56,612 bases of DNA from Enterovibrio nigricans DSM 22720 (GCF_900167155.1 NZ_FUXU01000025.1:1-56612); one strand, 5' to 3'; positions 38,543 through 48,021 are shown, numbered from the stretch's first letter. Numbers and translations are program-made. The notes: generated by a model from the sequence alone, not told the origin.

Positions 38543-39243
38543 GTCAGGCAGTCAATGTGTCAAATCTCGCCTCGTTTGATGACTTAACCTCACAACTTTC
38601 TCTGAGTGAGCAAGAGGGGAACGCCCAGCTCAATATTTTAAGCGGTGGCGATATTGTCCAAAAAATCATTTTGACAGGCATCAGTATGGATGCACTTGTA
38701 AATGGTGATGCGTCAAGCCTTTCTCAGTCCGAGCAGCTTGCAGCAGTAGTAAATCGCGGTGTCCTCCATCTTGGCGACAATATCGGAACCGCAGCAAATG
38801 ATTCTTTGATTGCGGAGTCTGGTGGGCAAAGTCTCTTTGGTATGGATGGCGATGATACGCTTCGGGGTGGAACAGGAAATGACATACTCACTGGCGGAGA
38901 AGGTGACGACATATTCCAGTGGTTAGAGTCATCGCTTTCCACACCAAACAACAGTGACACTGTCACTGATTTTCAGTTGGGACAGGACAAAATCGACATC
39001 CTTGACCTGCTTCCTGATCTGGGGGCTGCACCTTCCGTCAACGACTTGTTACCGTACTTTGATGACGCAGAGGTCGACAGTAACGGCACGATCACCTTGC
39101 AAATTCTCTCCGGCACCCATGAGCAGACGATTGTGATGCAGAATATGGATATTTCCACGTCAGGATTGGATCTGGCTGCTGGGGCGCAAACGAGCGATAT
39201 CATTAATGCCTTATATGACCAACAGGCGTTTAAATTTGATTAA
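38533..39243 (+). pseudogene. Adhesin fragment 5: final RTX block and type I secretion signal
   Basis: 236 codons. A second RTX block (FGMDGDDTLRGGTGNDILTG) is followed by DTVTDFQLGQDKIDILDLLP and a C-terminus (LYDQQAFKFD) of the VCA0849-type secretion target class. Intact in itself, so the secretion signal is preserved. Confidence 0.8.
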
Positions 39244-39366
39244 GTACGCATCAAAACACTGAATTCATGAAAACAATTTTCGAACAATCTGTCATTAGTC
39301 TCAATAAAGAGACTATGCTGAAAGAGAAAAATTTCAATTTGCCTCTTAACCGTATCGAGATTTGGC

Positions 39367-40347
39367 ATGAGTACAGAACAAAAAAGTTCAATCTTGACAG
39401 AAAGTGGTACCAACGAGCTTGAAATTATCGAATTTCGTCTGGAAAAGCGTCTTCCTGACGGTGGTACCAAAGTGTGTTTTTACGGAATCAACGTTGCAAA
39501 AGTACGCGAAGTGATTCGTGTACCAGATACAACCGATTACCCCAATGCTCAGCCCAATGTTCTTGGGGTGTTTTCTTTGCGTGGTAAGCTTATCCCGCTG
39601 GTGGACTTGGCTGGTTGGTTAGGCGTTGACACCAACTCCGTCATTGAAAACAAAGTGGTTATCGTGACAGATTTTAACCGCATGTCTAACGGCTTTCTTG
39701 TCGACAGCGTGTCACGGATCCACCGTATCTCCTGGGAGGAAGTTGAGTCGCCCAGTCAATTTTTAGAAGCGTCAGATCAAGACTGTGTTGTTGCCGTAGT
39801 GCGACAAGAGAAAAACCTGATCATGATCCTCGACTTCGAGAAGATAATTGCTGACATCAATCCAGAATTAAGTATGGAAAAATATGATGTTACCAAGGAC
39901 AAGCGTGTCGTTATTGATGATGCAATGGTCGCGAAGCGCGAAGCGAAAACCATTCTTGTTGTTGATGACTCTGCCTTCATAAGGCGCTTGATCGAAAATA
40001 CGTTACGTTCAGCGGGGTATAATGTCATTACCGCCAAAGACGGGCAGGAAGGGCTTGATAATATGATTGAGTTCGTCCGCCTCTGTTCAGAGGAAAACTT
40101 GCCTATCTCGGAGTTTGTGGATGGTGTGGTGAGTGACGTTGAAATGCCAAAAATGGACGGTATGCACCTGGTTAAAAGGGTTAGAGAAATCAATGAGTAT
40201 CAAACGATTCCTATTGTGATGTTCTCGTCGTTAATGAGTGATGACAATCGACAGAAAGCGTTAGATCTTGGTGCAAATGACACAATTACCAAGCCCGAAA
40301 TCGGCAGAATGGTCGGATTGATGGACAGCTTTGTGTTGAAGGAATAG
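39367..40347 (+). CDS. cheV: Chemotaxis coupling protein CheV (CheW-receiver fusion)
   Basis: A 326-aa cytosolic protein. The CheW domain (about 17-165) has GVFSLRGKLIPLVDL. The receiver (about 194-320) has acidic pair Asp200/Asp201, phospho-acceptor Asp257 in SDVEMPKMDG, and Lys309. It links chemoreceptors to CheA and is tuned by phosphorylation. It stands alone, 123 bp after the adhesin, with its own terminator; Vibrionaceae carry several cheV paralogues and which one this is cannot be told. Confidence 0.95.
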   Translation: MSTEQKSSILTESGTNELEIIEFRLEKRLPDGGTKVCFYGINVAKVREVIRVPDTTDYPNAQPNVLGVFSLRGKLIPLVDLAGWLGVDTNSVIENKVVIVTDFNRMSNGFLVDSVSRIHRISWEEVESPSQFLEASDQDCVVAVVRQEKNLIMILDFEKIIADINPELSMEKYDVTKDKRVVIDDAMVAKREAKTILVVDDSAFIRRLIENTLRSAGYNVITAKDGQEGLDNMIEFVRLCSEENLPISEFVDGVVSDVEMPKMDGMHLVKRVREINEYQTIPIVMFSSLMSDDNRQKALDLGANDTITKPEIGRMVGLMDSFVLKE

Positions 40348-40365
40348 TATTTTAGACTCTTAGTG

Positions 40366-40396
40366 AAACGGCACCTTATCGGTGCCGTTTTAATTT
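40366..40396 (+). terminator. Terminator after cheV
   Basis: AAACGGCACC (40366-40375) pairs with GGTGCCGTTT (40381-40390), loop TTATC, then T residues. Confidence 0.92.
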
Positions 40397-40456
40397 TTAC
40401 TCTCTACAGTTGCGTTGCTTTCGACCATCTTCTTTTCATTTGTTCATCCTGCCGCA

Positions 40457-42592
40457 TTACGCCATTTCAGTGGTGAAATTTCGCTTACTTATAACCAACA
40501 GACCGAAGAAGATGGCAGCCGCAGCGAGGCGAATGAATAAATCGATCCCCGGCCACATCATTGCAGCAGCTAGGGCAAAACAAAGCGCACGTAGAGGGAG
40601 CGTGATAGGGCCTTCGAGATACCCTTCCATGCCTGCAATTAATGCCCAAACACCGATAATCGCAAACAGTGTGACGACGATAACTTGTTCAAAATCCCCT
40701 GCAACCAAAGGTGTATACGCCATCAATAGGGGAACAAGATAAAGCCCTTTTGCAATTTTCCATGCTTTAAATCCTGTTGCCATAGGGGGCGTTTTCGCAA
40801 TCGTTGCTGCAGCAAAAGCAGTGAGACAAACGGGCGGGGTAACATTACTGTCCTGAGATAACCAAAAGATGATCAAATGCGCAGCAAGGAGAGACAAGCC
40901 AACGGTCACCGGACCCAAGCTTTGTTCGAGCAGCGTTGCTTTAAAATCATCAGGCACTTTGCCTAGAAGCTCTAGTGCCGACTCAAACGCCATGGGAGAG
41001 CCCAGCGCAGCAAGTTGGTCAGGAGCAATTAACATGAAGATGGTTTTGGCCTCCTCCGGCAATTGGCCTGTCACCAGAAGTTCAATTAATTGTTGTTCGG
41101 CGATTAAGCCGTAAATAGCGGGGGCGGAAAGCGTGCCAAGTACAATGTAAGAGGCGGTGACAGGTAGACCCATCCCCAAAATTAGCGAGGCAAGGGCGAC
41201 CAATACCAGCATGATGAATAGGCTGCCACTGGCCCAATCATTGATCATCAATGAAAATGTGTTACCGATGCCCGTAGTGCTAATCACATTCACCACCAAC
41301 CCGATACCTGTCAGTAAAACAGCTGTGGTAGCCATATTTCTTGCACCTTGTGCCAAGGCATCAAAAATGTCTGCGACGCCCATACGATTTGGTGAAAGCC
41401 AAGATGCCGCGACGACTGAAATAATGGAAATTCCCGCTGCATAGGTAGGCGTGAAATCCATGACTAACAGTGTCACGAGAACCACGAGTGGGATTAAATA
41501 GTGCCAACCTGAGACCAAAACTTTAAACATGGGCAGGCTTTCTGTTTCTACGTGATGAACGCCGGAACGTTTGGCTTCAATACGCACAAAAAACGCCACA
41601 GACAGGAAGTAAATCAGCGCGGGAGCAAAGGAAACTGCGATGATCTCAACGTAGGGGATTTGGGTGTAAGAGGCCATAATAAAAGCACCAGCCCCCATCA
41701 CTGGCGGCATTAACTGACCACCGGTTGACGCAGCGGCTTCCACCCCGGCCGCAAATTTGGGTGGGAATCCCGCTTTCTTCATTAAAGGGATGGTGATCAC
41801 CCCAGTCGATACCGTGTTAGCGACGCTCGAACCAGAGACTGATCCCATCAACCCCGACCCGAGCACGGCAACAAAACCCGGCCCACCGATGATTTTACCC
41901 GCAGCAGCACGAGACACATTGATAATGTAATCACCAGCCCCAGACTTAACGAGAAAAGCCCCAAACAATATAAACATGAAGACATAGCTCCATGAGATTC
42001 GTGAAATAGGGCCGAACATGCCTTCTGAGCTATAAAAAGCTCGGTAAAGCATAGTTTCTGCTGAAAGACCCGGGAACGAAAAAATTCCGTCAATCCAGCT
42101 TCCCCACCAAATGACATAAGTTAATGAAACGATAATCAAACAAGGGATGAACCAGCCCATGGTGCGCCGAATCAGCTCCAAAGCAATCACGATGGCGAGA
42201 ATGGAAAAAATCCAATCGGTCGTCACGAAGGTCACGCCTCTGTCATAGAGAGCGTCTTCACCCCATATGATGTAGACAAGGCAAGCGACAGCGGCGATGG
42301 CGATACCGATATCGATAGCTAAAGCAAATCGACTTTTGCGCCATTTTGCGGCTGCCGGATAAGTGAGGGCGCACATCGCAGAAAAGCCGGCGAAGTGCGC
42401 GGCAGATACCCATAACTCGGGAAGCGTAGCGAGCGTGTTGAACCAAATGTGAACGAGCGATAAAAGGATACCAATAACAGTGACGCATCGGGTGAGCAGT
42501 GGAAAGTCAGTGCGTTGAGTCAGTTCAAATTGGGATAGACCTTCTTCGAGACTGTCATCAATGGTTGCTTTGGTGGGTGAGTTTTCGTTCAT
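40457..42592 (-). CDS. TRAP transporter fused permease (DctQM type)
   Basis: A 711-aa inner-membrane protein fusing the small DctQ-like part (helices within ~40-180) to the large DctM-like part. Typical stretches are FGAFLVKSGAGDYIINVSRA, GGPGFVAVLGSGLMGSVSGS, AAASTGGQLMPPVMGAGAF and LGMGLPVTASYIVLGTL. It works with the TAXI binding protein encoded just upstream on the same strand; Na+-coupled uptake of an organic acid or amino acid (glutamate and similar in known TAXI systems) is likely, but the substrate is not determinable. Confidence 0.95.
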   Translation of the reverse strand: MNENSPTKATIDDSLEEGLSQFELTQRTDFPLLTRCVTVIGILLSLVHIWFNTLATLPELWVSAAHFAGFSAMCALTYPAAAKWRKSRFALAIDIGIAIAAVACLVYIIWGEDALYDRGVTFVTTDWIFSILAIVIALELIRRTMGWFIPCLIIVSLTYVIWWGSWIDGIFSFPGLSAETMLYRAFYSSEGMFGPISRISWSYVFMFILFGAFLVKSGAGDYIINVSRAAAGKIIGGPGFVAVLGSGLMGSVSGSSVANTVSTGVITIPLMKKAGFPPKFAAGVEAAASTGGQLMPPVMGAGAFIMASYTQIPYVEIIAVSFAPALIYFLSVAFFVRIEAKRSGVHHVETESLPMFKVLVSGWHYLIPLVVLVTLLVMDFTPTYAAGISIISVVAASWLSPNRMGVADIFDALAQGARNMATTAVLLTGIGLVVNVISTTGIGNTFSLMINDWASGSLFIMLVLVALASLILGMGLPVTASYIVLGTLSAPAIYGLIAEQQLIELLVTGQLPEEAKTIFMLIAPDQLAALGSPMAFESALELLGKVPDDFKATLLEQSLGPVTVGLSLLAAHLIIFWLSQDSNVTPPVCLTAFAAATIAKTPPMATGFKAWKIAKGLYLVPLLMAYTPLVAGDFEQVIVVTLFAIIGVWALIAGMEGYLEGPITLPLRALCFALAAAMMWPGIDLFIRLAAAAIFFGLLVISKRNFTTEMA

Positions 42593-42643
42593 TGTGCCCT
42601 CTACTGTGCGTTTAGCACTACTTCCTTGGGGTCTGGCAGGCTA

Positions 42644-42668
42644 TGCGCTGACGACATCCGTCAGCGCA
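42644..42668 (-). promoter_or_regulatory. Intercistronic hairpin between TAXI gene and permease gene
   Basis: TGCGCTGACG (42644-42653) pairs perfectly with CGTCAGCGCA (42659-42668), loop 5 nt, with no T run. It is placed between binding-protein and permease genes, where such hairpins usually stabilise or shorten the upstream mRNA so the binding protein is made in excess. Confidence 0.7.
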
Positions 42669-42694
42669 CAGAAACCCATCTCATGGGTTAAGGC

Positions 42695-43708
42695 TTATTG
42701 AGCAACCAAATGCTCAGGAATAGTCAGCCCTTGTTCTTTATAAAATCGTGCTGCACCGGGGTGCAGTGGCACGGGCAAGCCATCAATTGCTTTCTGTAAA
42801 GACATGGCTTTGGTTGCCTTGTGAATACCATTCAAAAACGCGAGGTTTTCATAAATGGTTTTCGTCAGTAGGTATACATCTTCATCACTGATATCTTTAC
42901 GAACAGCAAGGAAGTTGGGTTGTGCGATGGTTTCTACAGCGTCGGTTTGGCCTGGGTAAGTGTTCGGCTCAATGACGAAACGCGTCCAAAGGTTATAGCC
43001 GCCGTTTGCTTCTTTAATCTGTTTATCCGTGAAGTTAAGGATGGTGATCTTGTCGCCCATAGAGGCAAATGCACGGGTCACCGCACTCACTGGAACGCCC
43101 GCAGGTGTGTTCATACCCTGGATCGTACCGTTTTGGAGGGCATCAGCACTTGCACCATATCCAAGGTAGGCAAGGTTAAACGTGTCAGGATTTATACCTA
43201 GACCATCCAATATTTGACGGCCTGAGCCTTCCGTTCCCGAGTTTTTCTTACCGATTGAGAATTTTTTGTCATCCAGCTGTTTCATGTCATCCATGTTGCC
43301 GGATTTAGCTAAATCACTCAGTACCACAAAGTGTTCAACGTTTTGCCATAGCATGGAAACTGAGCGTAATTCCTTCTGAGGGCCGGCTTGCTTCAGTTTG
43401 CCTTCTCCGCTCCACGCCCACGCGCCATACAGGCCTTGTAGAATTGCAAACTGTGCTTCGTTCTCACGTAACAGTTTGACATTTTCACCGGAACCTGCGG
43501 AGCTAATTGCGGAAAGAGAAAACTTATATTTTGGTGCTAGCTTCACTTTGCTGAGTGTGGCGAGTGCAACACCAACAGGGTAATACGTCCCGCCTGTGGA
43601 TGCCGTTGCTAATATATAATCTCTGTCTTCTGCGGCTGCAGAATGAATACCGGTCAGTGAAATCGCTGTGGCGAGTGATAGCGTTTTAACAAGAGCCTTG
43701 ATCTTCAT
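42695..43708 (-). CDS. TAXI-family TRAP solute-binding protein
   Basis: A 337-aa periplasmic binding protein. A signal peptide (MKIKALVKTLSLATAISLTG...SAAA) is followed by YILATASTGGTYYPVGVALA, the TAXI signature. LAYLGYGASADALQNGTIQG and FLNGIHKATKAM are also family-typical. ATG 43708 is chosen (GGAGAG upstream); the frame extends 9 codons further. It is the first gene of the TAXI-TRAP unit. Confidence 0.94.
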   Translation of the reverse strand: MKIKALVKTLSLATAISLTGIHSAAAEDRDYILATASTGGTYYPVGVALATLSKVKLAPKYKFSLSAISSAGSGENVKLLRENEAQFAILQGLYGAWAWSGEGKLKQAGPQKELRSVSMLWQNVEHFVVLSDLAKSGNMDDMKQLDDKKFSIGKKNSGTEGSGRQILDGLGINPDTFNLAYLGYGASADALQNGTIQGMNTPAGVPVSAVTRAFASMGDKITILNFTDKQIKEANGGYNLWTRFVIEPNTYPGQTDAVETIAQPNFLAVRKDISDEDVYLLTKTIYENLAFLNGIHKATKAMSLQKAIDGLPVPLHPGAARFYKEQGLTIPEHLVAQ

Positions 43709-44041
43709 ACAACTCTCCAATGTTGGAAGGGGCATTGTGTCGTCATGCAGTGTAAGAGAGGTACTGCATGGTCAGGGAGTTAACGTATCTCTTTGATGTA
43801 GCACGAAGAGTTAGCCCGTCAACCCGTGTTCAATTTTCAACAGTGGGATAGCCGAGAATGTAAATGGCATGTTGCGCTTCGGTGTATAAATATAATGGTG
43901 CTCTCAGTTTTCTTGGTGTATATCCCCATTCCATCGAAAACTTCGCACCGTTAGCCAGCTTAGGCATAGTGCGAATAATGTCAGTTGGTGCCAGAAAAAC
44001 GCTTCCGTTATTATAAAGTTTGAAAAACAACAGGATAAAAC
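43709..44041. other. Intergenic region, nothing recognised
   Basis: About 330 bp between divergent genes; it should hold both promoters. A reverse frame at 43830-44108 overlaps the next gene and lacks support. Confidence 0.5.
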
Positions 44042-44293
44042 ATGGCAAAACCGAACAAGAAACTGCCGGAGCGATCGGTAGATATTCAATGCGGAAAGTG
44101 TAAGACACTGCTTTTTAAATACAAAAAGGGTGGGAAAGGGGCTTTGGTTAAGTGTTTCAAAGAACGGATTGTTGATGACTTCACAACTCAGCCGTGCGAA
44201 TGTCCATCATGTGGAAGCGTGTTCGCGAGAGACACCCTCGTGAGGGGCGCACCTGCGTTTAAAATAATTGGGAATAAAGCGGTAATGCGGTGA
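44042..44293 (+). CDS. Small zinc-ribbon protein (83 aa)
   Basis: A basic 83-aa protein with paired cysteines: Cys17/Cys20 (CGKC) and Cys54/Cys57 (CPSC), with further Cys38 and Cys52, suggesting a zinc ribbon. The motif IQCGKCKTLLFKYKKGGKG resembles the N-terminus of phage Com-type and other small zinc-ribbon proteins. Function unknown; binding of nucleic acid is possible. It starts at ATG 44042 with ACAGGA upstream and is followed by a strong hairpin. Confidence 0.7.
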   Translation: MAKPNKKLPERSVDIQCGKCKTLLFKYKKGGKGALVKCFKERIVDDFTTQPCECPSCGSVFARDTLVRGAPAFKIIGNKAVMR

Positions 44294-44297
44294 GAGA

Positions 44298-44322
44298 AGC
44301 ACTGCAACAGTGTTGCAGTGCT
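44298..44322. terminator. Perfect 11-bp inverted repeat between convergent genes
   Basis: AGCACTGCAAC (44298-44308) and GTTGCAGTGCT (44312-44322) with a 3-nt loop. There is no T run on either strand, so termination is probable but not certain. Confidence 0.6.
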
Positions 44323-44329
44323 GAAGGTG

Positions 44330-44818
44330 TTAGATGCCTGCGCGTTTGAAAAGACCAGCCATCAAGCGTGAGTTTGATTTTACGCCAGATGATTTGCCTT
44401 TGAATTCACCTGCAAGTTTGGTGTTCCCAATTTCGCGAGCAATATGTTGCATAGTCGTATACATGTCTTTTGCTGTTTGCATACGGCCTTTGTCATTCAA
44501 AGGATTCAGCAATTTAAGCATATCTGCGCCAGTCAGATTTTTCGTGTTCGCATGCTCTTCGATTGCTGTGAGAAGCTTGTCCAAGTCGACCGTTGCTTCA
44601 TTGCTTTCAATGCCCGCTTTTTTCATTGCTTTCAGGTTACGCTTGCGGATTTGATTAATAATAAATGTTGGTTTGTTCATCCGCTTGAAGCCCCAGTAAC
44701 CAGCAGCGACTACCAGCGCAATACCGCCAACGACATATGGCCAGATTGAACCAGAAGATTCAGCAGCAGTTTGGGCAGTTGCCGCCACTTCAATGGCAGC
44801 AGAAGGTACGTCAGACAT
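44330..44818 (-). CDS. Single-pass membrane protein of unknown function (162 aa)
   Basis: Short Ala-rich N-terminus (MSDVPSAAIEVAATAQTAA), one membrane helix at ~30-46 (PYVVGGIALVVAAGYWGF), then a basic cytosolic helical domain ending KSNSRLMAGLFKRAGI. I do not recognise it. ATG 44818 follows AAGGTAA; an upstream in-frame ATG (44893) would add a less likely 25-residue stretch. Monocistronic. Confidence 0.7.
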   Translation of the reverse strand: MSDVPSAAIEVAATAQTAAESSGSIWPYVVGGIALVVAAGYWGFKRMNKPTFIINQIRKRNLKAMKKAGIESNEATVDLDKLLTAIEEHANTKNLTGADMLKLLNPLNDKGRMQTAKDMYTTMQHIAREIGNTKLAGEFKGKSSGVKSNSRLMAGLFKRAGI

Positions 44819-45028
44819 CAATATTACCTTAGTGTTCTCGTTAATGAGGCGTAGTGTCGCACTGTTGCACGAAAAAACGCTGTCGGACCTCACATTAAGT
44901 GAAACTAGGGCACGGATGCAAGTGCGTTCGCTGACTTTTTATGCAAATTTGCGCAGTATTAATGGCACATCAAACCTTACCGCAATTAACTGACTGAATA
45001 ATGAACACTATTTTATGAATCATCCATG

Positions 45029-45066
45029 TGTTGTCATTGTTTTTACTGTTAAAAACAATGACAACA
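45029..45066. repeat. 17-bp perfect inverted repeat
   Basis: TGTTGTCATTGTTTTTA (45029-45045) and its complement (45050-45066) flank CTGT. It lies 3' of the aldehyde dehydrogenase gene. It is AT-rich without a T tail on the minus strand, so either an unusual terminator or an operator. Confidence 0.65.
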
Positions 45067-45105
45067 TGTGACGTGCTTGCTTCTGAAACAGCGTGACTTC
45101 GACGT

Positions 45106-46533
45106 TTACATACTTCCTAGGCAGATGTATTTGGTGTTTAGGTATTCATCAAGTCCTTGGTGAGCACCTTCGCGCCCAATACCTGATTGTTTAACACCGC
45201 CAAATGGGGCAACTTCGGTAGAAATGATGCCTTCATTTACGCCAACCATTCCGTAATCCAGTGCTTCAGCAACACGGAAAACGCGGTTGATATCTCGGCT
45301 GTAAAAATAGCTGGCCAAACCGTAGATTGTGTCATTTGCCATCTCTATCAGTGAAGCTTCATCGCTAAAGCGAATGACAGGTGCAATTGGACCAAAAATT
45401 TCTTCTTGAACGATGGACATGGTGTGAGAAACGTTTTTTATTACTGTCGGTTCGAAGAACTGACCGTCGAGTGGTTTACCACCCACTGATATCTCGGCGC
45501 CTTCACTGACGGCTTCGTTGAGAAGTCGCAGTGTTTTCTCTTTGGCTTTTTCGTCAATTAACGGTCCAATACTCACGTTTGTATCTAAACCATTACCAAT
45601 TTTTAGTTCGGCGACGGCGTTGGCGAATTTTTCCGTGAACTCATCATAGATAGCCTCATGAATATAGAAGCGGTTAGCGCAGACGCAGGTTTGTCCGGCA
45701 TTGCGGAACTTAGACGTGATGGCGCCTTTGACCGCCAAGTCGACATCTGCATCATCGAACACAATAAAGGGTGCGTTACCGCCCAACTCCATGGATACGC
45801 GCTTAATGCTGTCTGCACTTTGGCGCATCAGAATGCGGCCTACGTTGGTGGAACCCGTAAACGAAATTTTCTGAATATCAGGGCTGTGGCAAAACAGTTC
45901 ACCGACCATTACTGCTTCTTCTGTGGTCACGATTATCAAGAGGTTTTCAGGCAAGCCTGCTTGTCTGGCGAGTTCAGCGACGGCGTAAGCTGAAAGTGGT
46001 GTTTGCACGGCAGGTTTAACGATAAAACTGCAACCTGCAGCCAGTGCAGGGGCGGCTTTTCTCGTGATCATTGCAATGGGAAAGCTCCAAGGGGTTATCG
46101 CTGCGGCAACGCCCACAGGTTGGCATATGGTCATGATACGTCGGTCTGCTAGTGGGGTTGGAATCGTTTCGCCATATGCACGTTTGCCTTCTTCAGCAAA
46201 CCATTGAACAAACGACGCACCGTAGGCAACTTCACCGCGAGACTCTGCAAGGGGTTTACCTTGTTCCAGCGTCATGATTCGCGCCAGATCTTCTTGGTTA
46301 GCCATCAATAATTGATACCAGCGATGCATTATGTCAGCACGCTGTTTTGCGGTTGTTTTTGCCCAAGCTTTTTGGGCTTCTTTCGCTAACTGGATTTTAT
46401 TCTCAATACTCGTTTTGTCATAAGAGGCGACAAATCCGAGCACATCGCCTGTAGCGGGGTTTGTGACTGGAATAGAACTGGCTGTTTTCTCACAAAGGCA
46501 GGATAACAGAGACATGTTTGAAATCTTTTCCAT
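45106..46533 (-). CDS. NAD(P)-dependent aldehyde dehydrogenase, succinate-semialdehyde type (GabD-like)
   Basis: A 475-aa cytosolic enzyme. The cofactor region PWSFPIAMITRKAAPALAAG is followed by SFTGSTNVGR, the catalytic Glu in SMELGGNAPF and the nucleophile in NAGQTCVCANRFY. The C-terminal EVAPFGGVKQSGIGREGAHQ is typical of GabD/SSADH. It oxidises a semialdehyde (probably succinate semialdehyde) to the acid. ATG 46533 follows GGAAGAAAG. No gabT is adjacent, so the substrate is inferred only from family. Confidence 0.88.
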   Translation of the reverse strand: MEKISNMSLLSCLCEKTASSIPVTNPATGDVLGFVASYDKTSIENKIQLAKEAQKAWAKTTAKQRADIMHRWYQLLMANQEDLARIMTLEQGKPLAESRGEVAYGASFVQWFAEEGKRAYGETIPTPLADRRIMTICQPVGVAAAITPWSFPIAMITRKAAPALAAGCSFIVKPAVQTPLSAYAVAELARQAGLPENLLIIVTTEEAVMVGELFCHSPDIQKISFTGSTNVGRILMRQSADSIKRVSMELGGNAPFIVFDDADVDLAVKGAITSKFRNAGQTCVCANRFYIHEAIYDEFTEKFANAVAELKIGNGLDTNVSIGPLIDEKAKEKTLRLLNEAVSEGAEISVGGKPLDGQFFEPTVIKNVSHTMSIVQEEIFGPIAPVIRFSDEASLIEMANDTIYGLASYFYSRDINRVFRVAEALDYGMVGVNEGIISTEVAPFGGVKQSGIGREGAHQGLDEYLNTKYICLGSM

Positions 46534-46622
46534 GGTTCTTTCTTCCAATTTTTTTGTTTGATTTTGTTCAGACTAGCGAGGCGTGTTGAGGGATGCAATG
46601 CGAGAGTGTGATAAGTATAAAA

Positions 46623-46645
46623 AAGGCCAGCGAATGCTGGCCTTC
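46623..46645 (-). terminator. Terminator of the CoA-disulfide-reductase-like gene
   Basis: AAGGCCAGC (46623-46631) pairs with GCTGGCCTT (46636-46644), loop GAAT. The T run is on the minus strand. Confidence 0.9.
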
Positions 46646-46664
46646 TTCTATTTTGAAAAGCGGC

Positions 46665-48002
46665 TTACTTTGCAACGTTACCTGCGACATTCATAATGTC
46701 CCATGTGCGTGCAAAAGGGGGGGCGTAGGCAAAGTCCATCATGCCAAGTTGTGTCGTTGTCACACCCATCGAAACAGCGACTGCCATGGCATCAATACGG
46801 TGTACTGCGCCTTTGTAGCCAATGATTTGTGCACCTAGAATTCGTTTAGAGTCCGCTTCGTAAACCAGCTTCATATGCATATCAGACTGGCCTGCACAAT
46901 AATTCGTGTGGCATTTGTCTTTGATTACAGTGGTTTTAACGTCAAATCCAGCATCGATGGCTTCACGTTCAGATAAACCCGTGCGACCAGCCTCAAGGCC
47001 GAGAACGCGAACACAACTCGTACCCAGAGACCCAGGGAACTCAAGTGGCTCGCCGTTAACTTGTGCAATATTGTCGCCAATCATTCGGCCAAGCTTGTTC
47101 GCACCTGTTGCCAAGGGAATATAAACATCTTTACCCGAAACAGCATGCCAAATCGTTGCACAATCTCCCGCTGCCCAAACATCAGGCAGAGACGTTCGGC
47201 CTTGTCGGTCTACGATGATGGCCCCGTTCTCCAAGGTGTTGATGCCTATTTCTTTGAGAAAGTCTGTGTTTGGTTTTACGCCGGTACAAACAACGACAAG
47301 GTCGGTTTCGTAGTGGGACTTATCAGTGATGATTCCTGAGACAAAATTTTCGCCTTCAACCGAGAGCAAGGATTCAGACGTCAGAATCTCAACTCCTGCA
47401 TGCTCAAGTTCTGAGTAGAAATGTACGCTGATTTCAGCGTCAAACGCATCGGGAATAAGACGGTCAGCACGTTCAATCAAACGTACAGACTTACCTTGAT
47501 GAATCATGGCTTCCGCAACTTCAAGGCCGATAAAGCCGGAGCCAATCACGGTAACATGGCGACAATCTTTATTTTGAATCGCGGCTTTAAGATCTAAACC
47601 ATCTTGCATCACGCGAAGCGTATGTACGCCTTTTTTGTTTAAACCTGCAATAGGAGGCAAGACTTCCTTTGCGCCCGTTGCAATCATAAGGCGATCGTAC
47701 TCTGTTACGAACGATTCACCGTTTGCTGCGACTTCGAGTTTCTTGTTTTCAGCGTCTACTTTGGTGACGCGATGGCCCGTCTTAACTGTTACGCCGCGTT
47801 CTGCAAATTGGGCAGGCGTGAACTCAGCCATGTAACCCGAGTCTTGGAATTCATCGGCGACGTAATATGGCAGGCCACAAGCACCGAATGAAATGATGTC
47901 AGACGCTTCGTAAACGGTAATGTCTGCACTTGGGTTAACGCGACGTGCTTTTGCTGCCGCGCTCATGCCAGCAGCTTCACCGCCGATAATGATAATTTTC
48001 AT
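46665..48002 (-). CDS. CoA-disulfide reductase-like FAD-dependent oxidoreductase
   Basis: A 445-aa pyridine-nucleotide disulfide reductase of the CoADR/Nox/Npsr type. It has an FAD-binding N-terminus MKIIIIGGEAAGMSAAAKAR and a single active-site Cys in SFGACGLPYY (about residue 43). The NAD(P)-binding stretch is VTVIGSGFIGLEVAEAMI. AAGDCATIWH and a C-terminal dimerisation domain ending FARTWDIMN complete it. It probably reduces CoA disulfide or polysulfide/low-molecular-weight disulfides. ATG 48002 is preferred over an 11-codon extension. It lies just downstream of the cystine transporter, fitting thiol metabolism. Confidence 0.87.
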   Translation of the reverse strand: MKIIIIGGEAAGMSAAAKARRVNPSADITVYEASDIISFGACGLPYYVADEFQDSGYMAEFTPAQFAERGVTVKTGHRVTKVDAENKKLEVAANGESFVTEYDRLMIATGAKEVLPPIAGLNKKGVHTLRVMQDGLDLKAAIQNKDCRHVTVIGSGFIGLEVAEAMIHQGKSVRLIERADRLIPDAFDAEISVHFYSELEHAGVEILTSESLLSVEGENFVSGIITDKSHYETDLVVVCTGVKPNTDFLKEIGINTLENGAIIVDRQGRTSLPDVWAAGDCATIWHAVSGKDVYIPLATGANKLGRMIGDNIAQVNGEPLEFPGSLGTSCVRVLGLEAGRTGLSEREAIDAGFDVKTTVIKDKCHTNYCAGQSDMHMKLVYEADSKRILGAQIIGYKGAVHRIDAMAVAVSMGVTTTQLGMMDFAYAPPFARTWDIMNVAGNVAK

Positions 48003-48021
48003 AGTTATATCCAGCAAACTA

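Larger units (their letters stand above)
28998..39243 (+). pseudogene. Giant LapA/Bap-type RTX adhesin, disrupted by two stops and two frameshifts
   Basis: The reconstructed product is ~3,415 aa: N-terminal retention module with a LapG-type PAAG site, T1SS-143-like repeats, cadherin/VCBS-like repeats, then RTX nonapeptides and a type I secretion C-terminus. Such proteins hold cells to surfaces and are freed by LapG when cyclic di-GMP falls. Four lesions break it: TAG at 29172 (codon 59), loss of one base near 34495-34502 in an A run, TAA at 37343, and loss of one base near 38526. Each flanking piece continues the domain logic without loss, so the lesions are recent or are sequence errors. ATG 28998 follows AAGGGG at 28984-28989. 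Partners tolC and ompA are intact. Confidence 0.85.
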
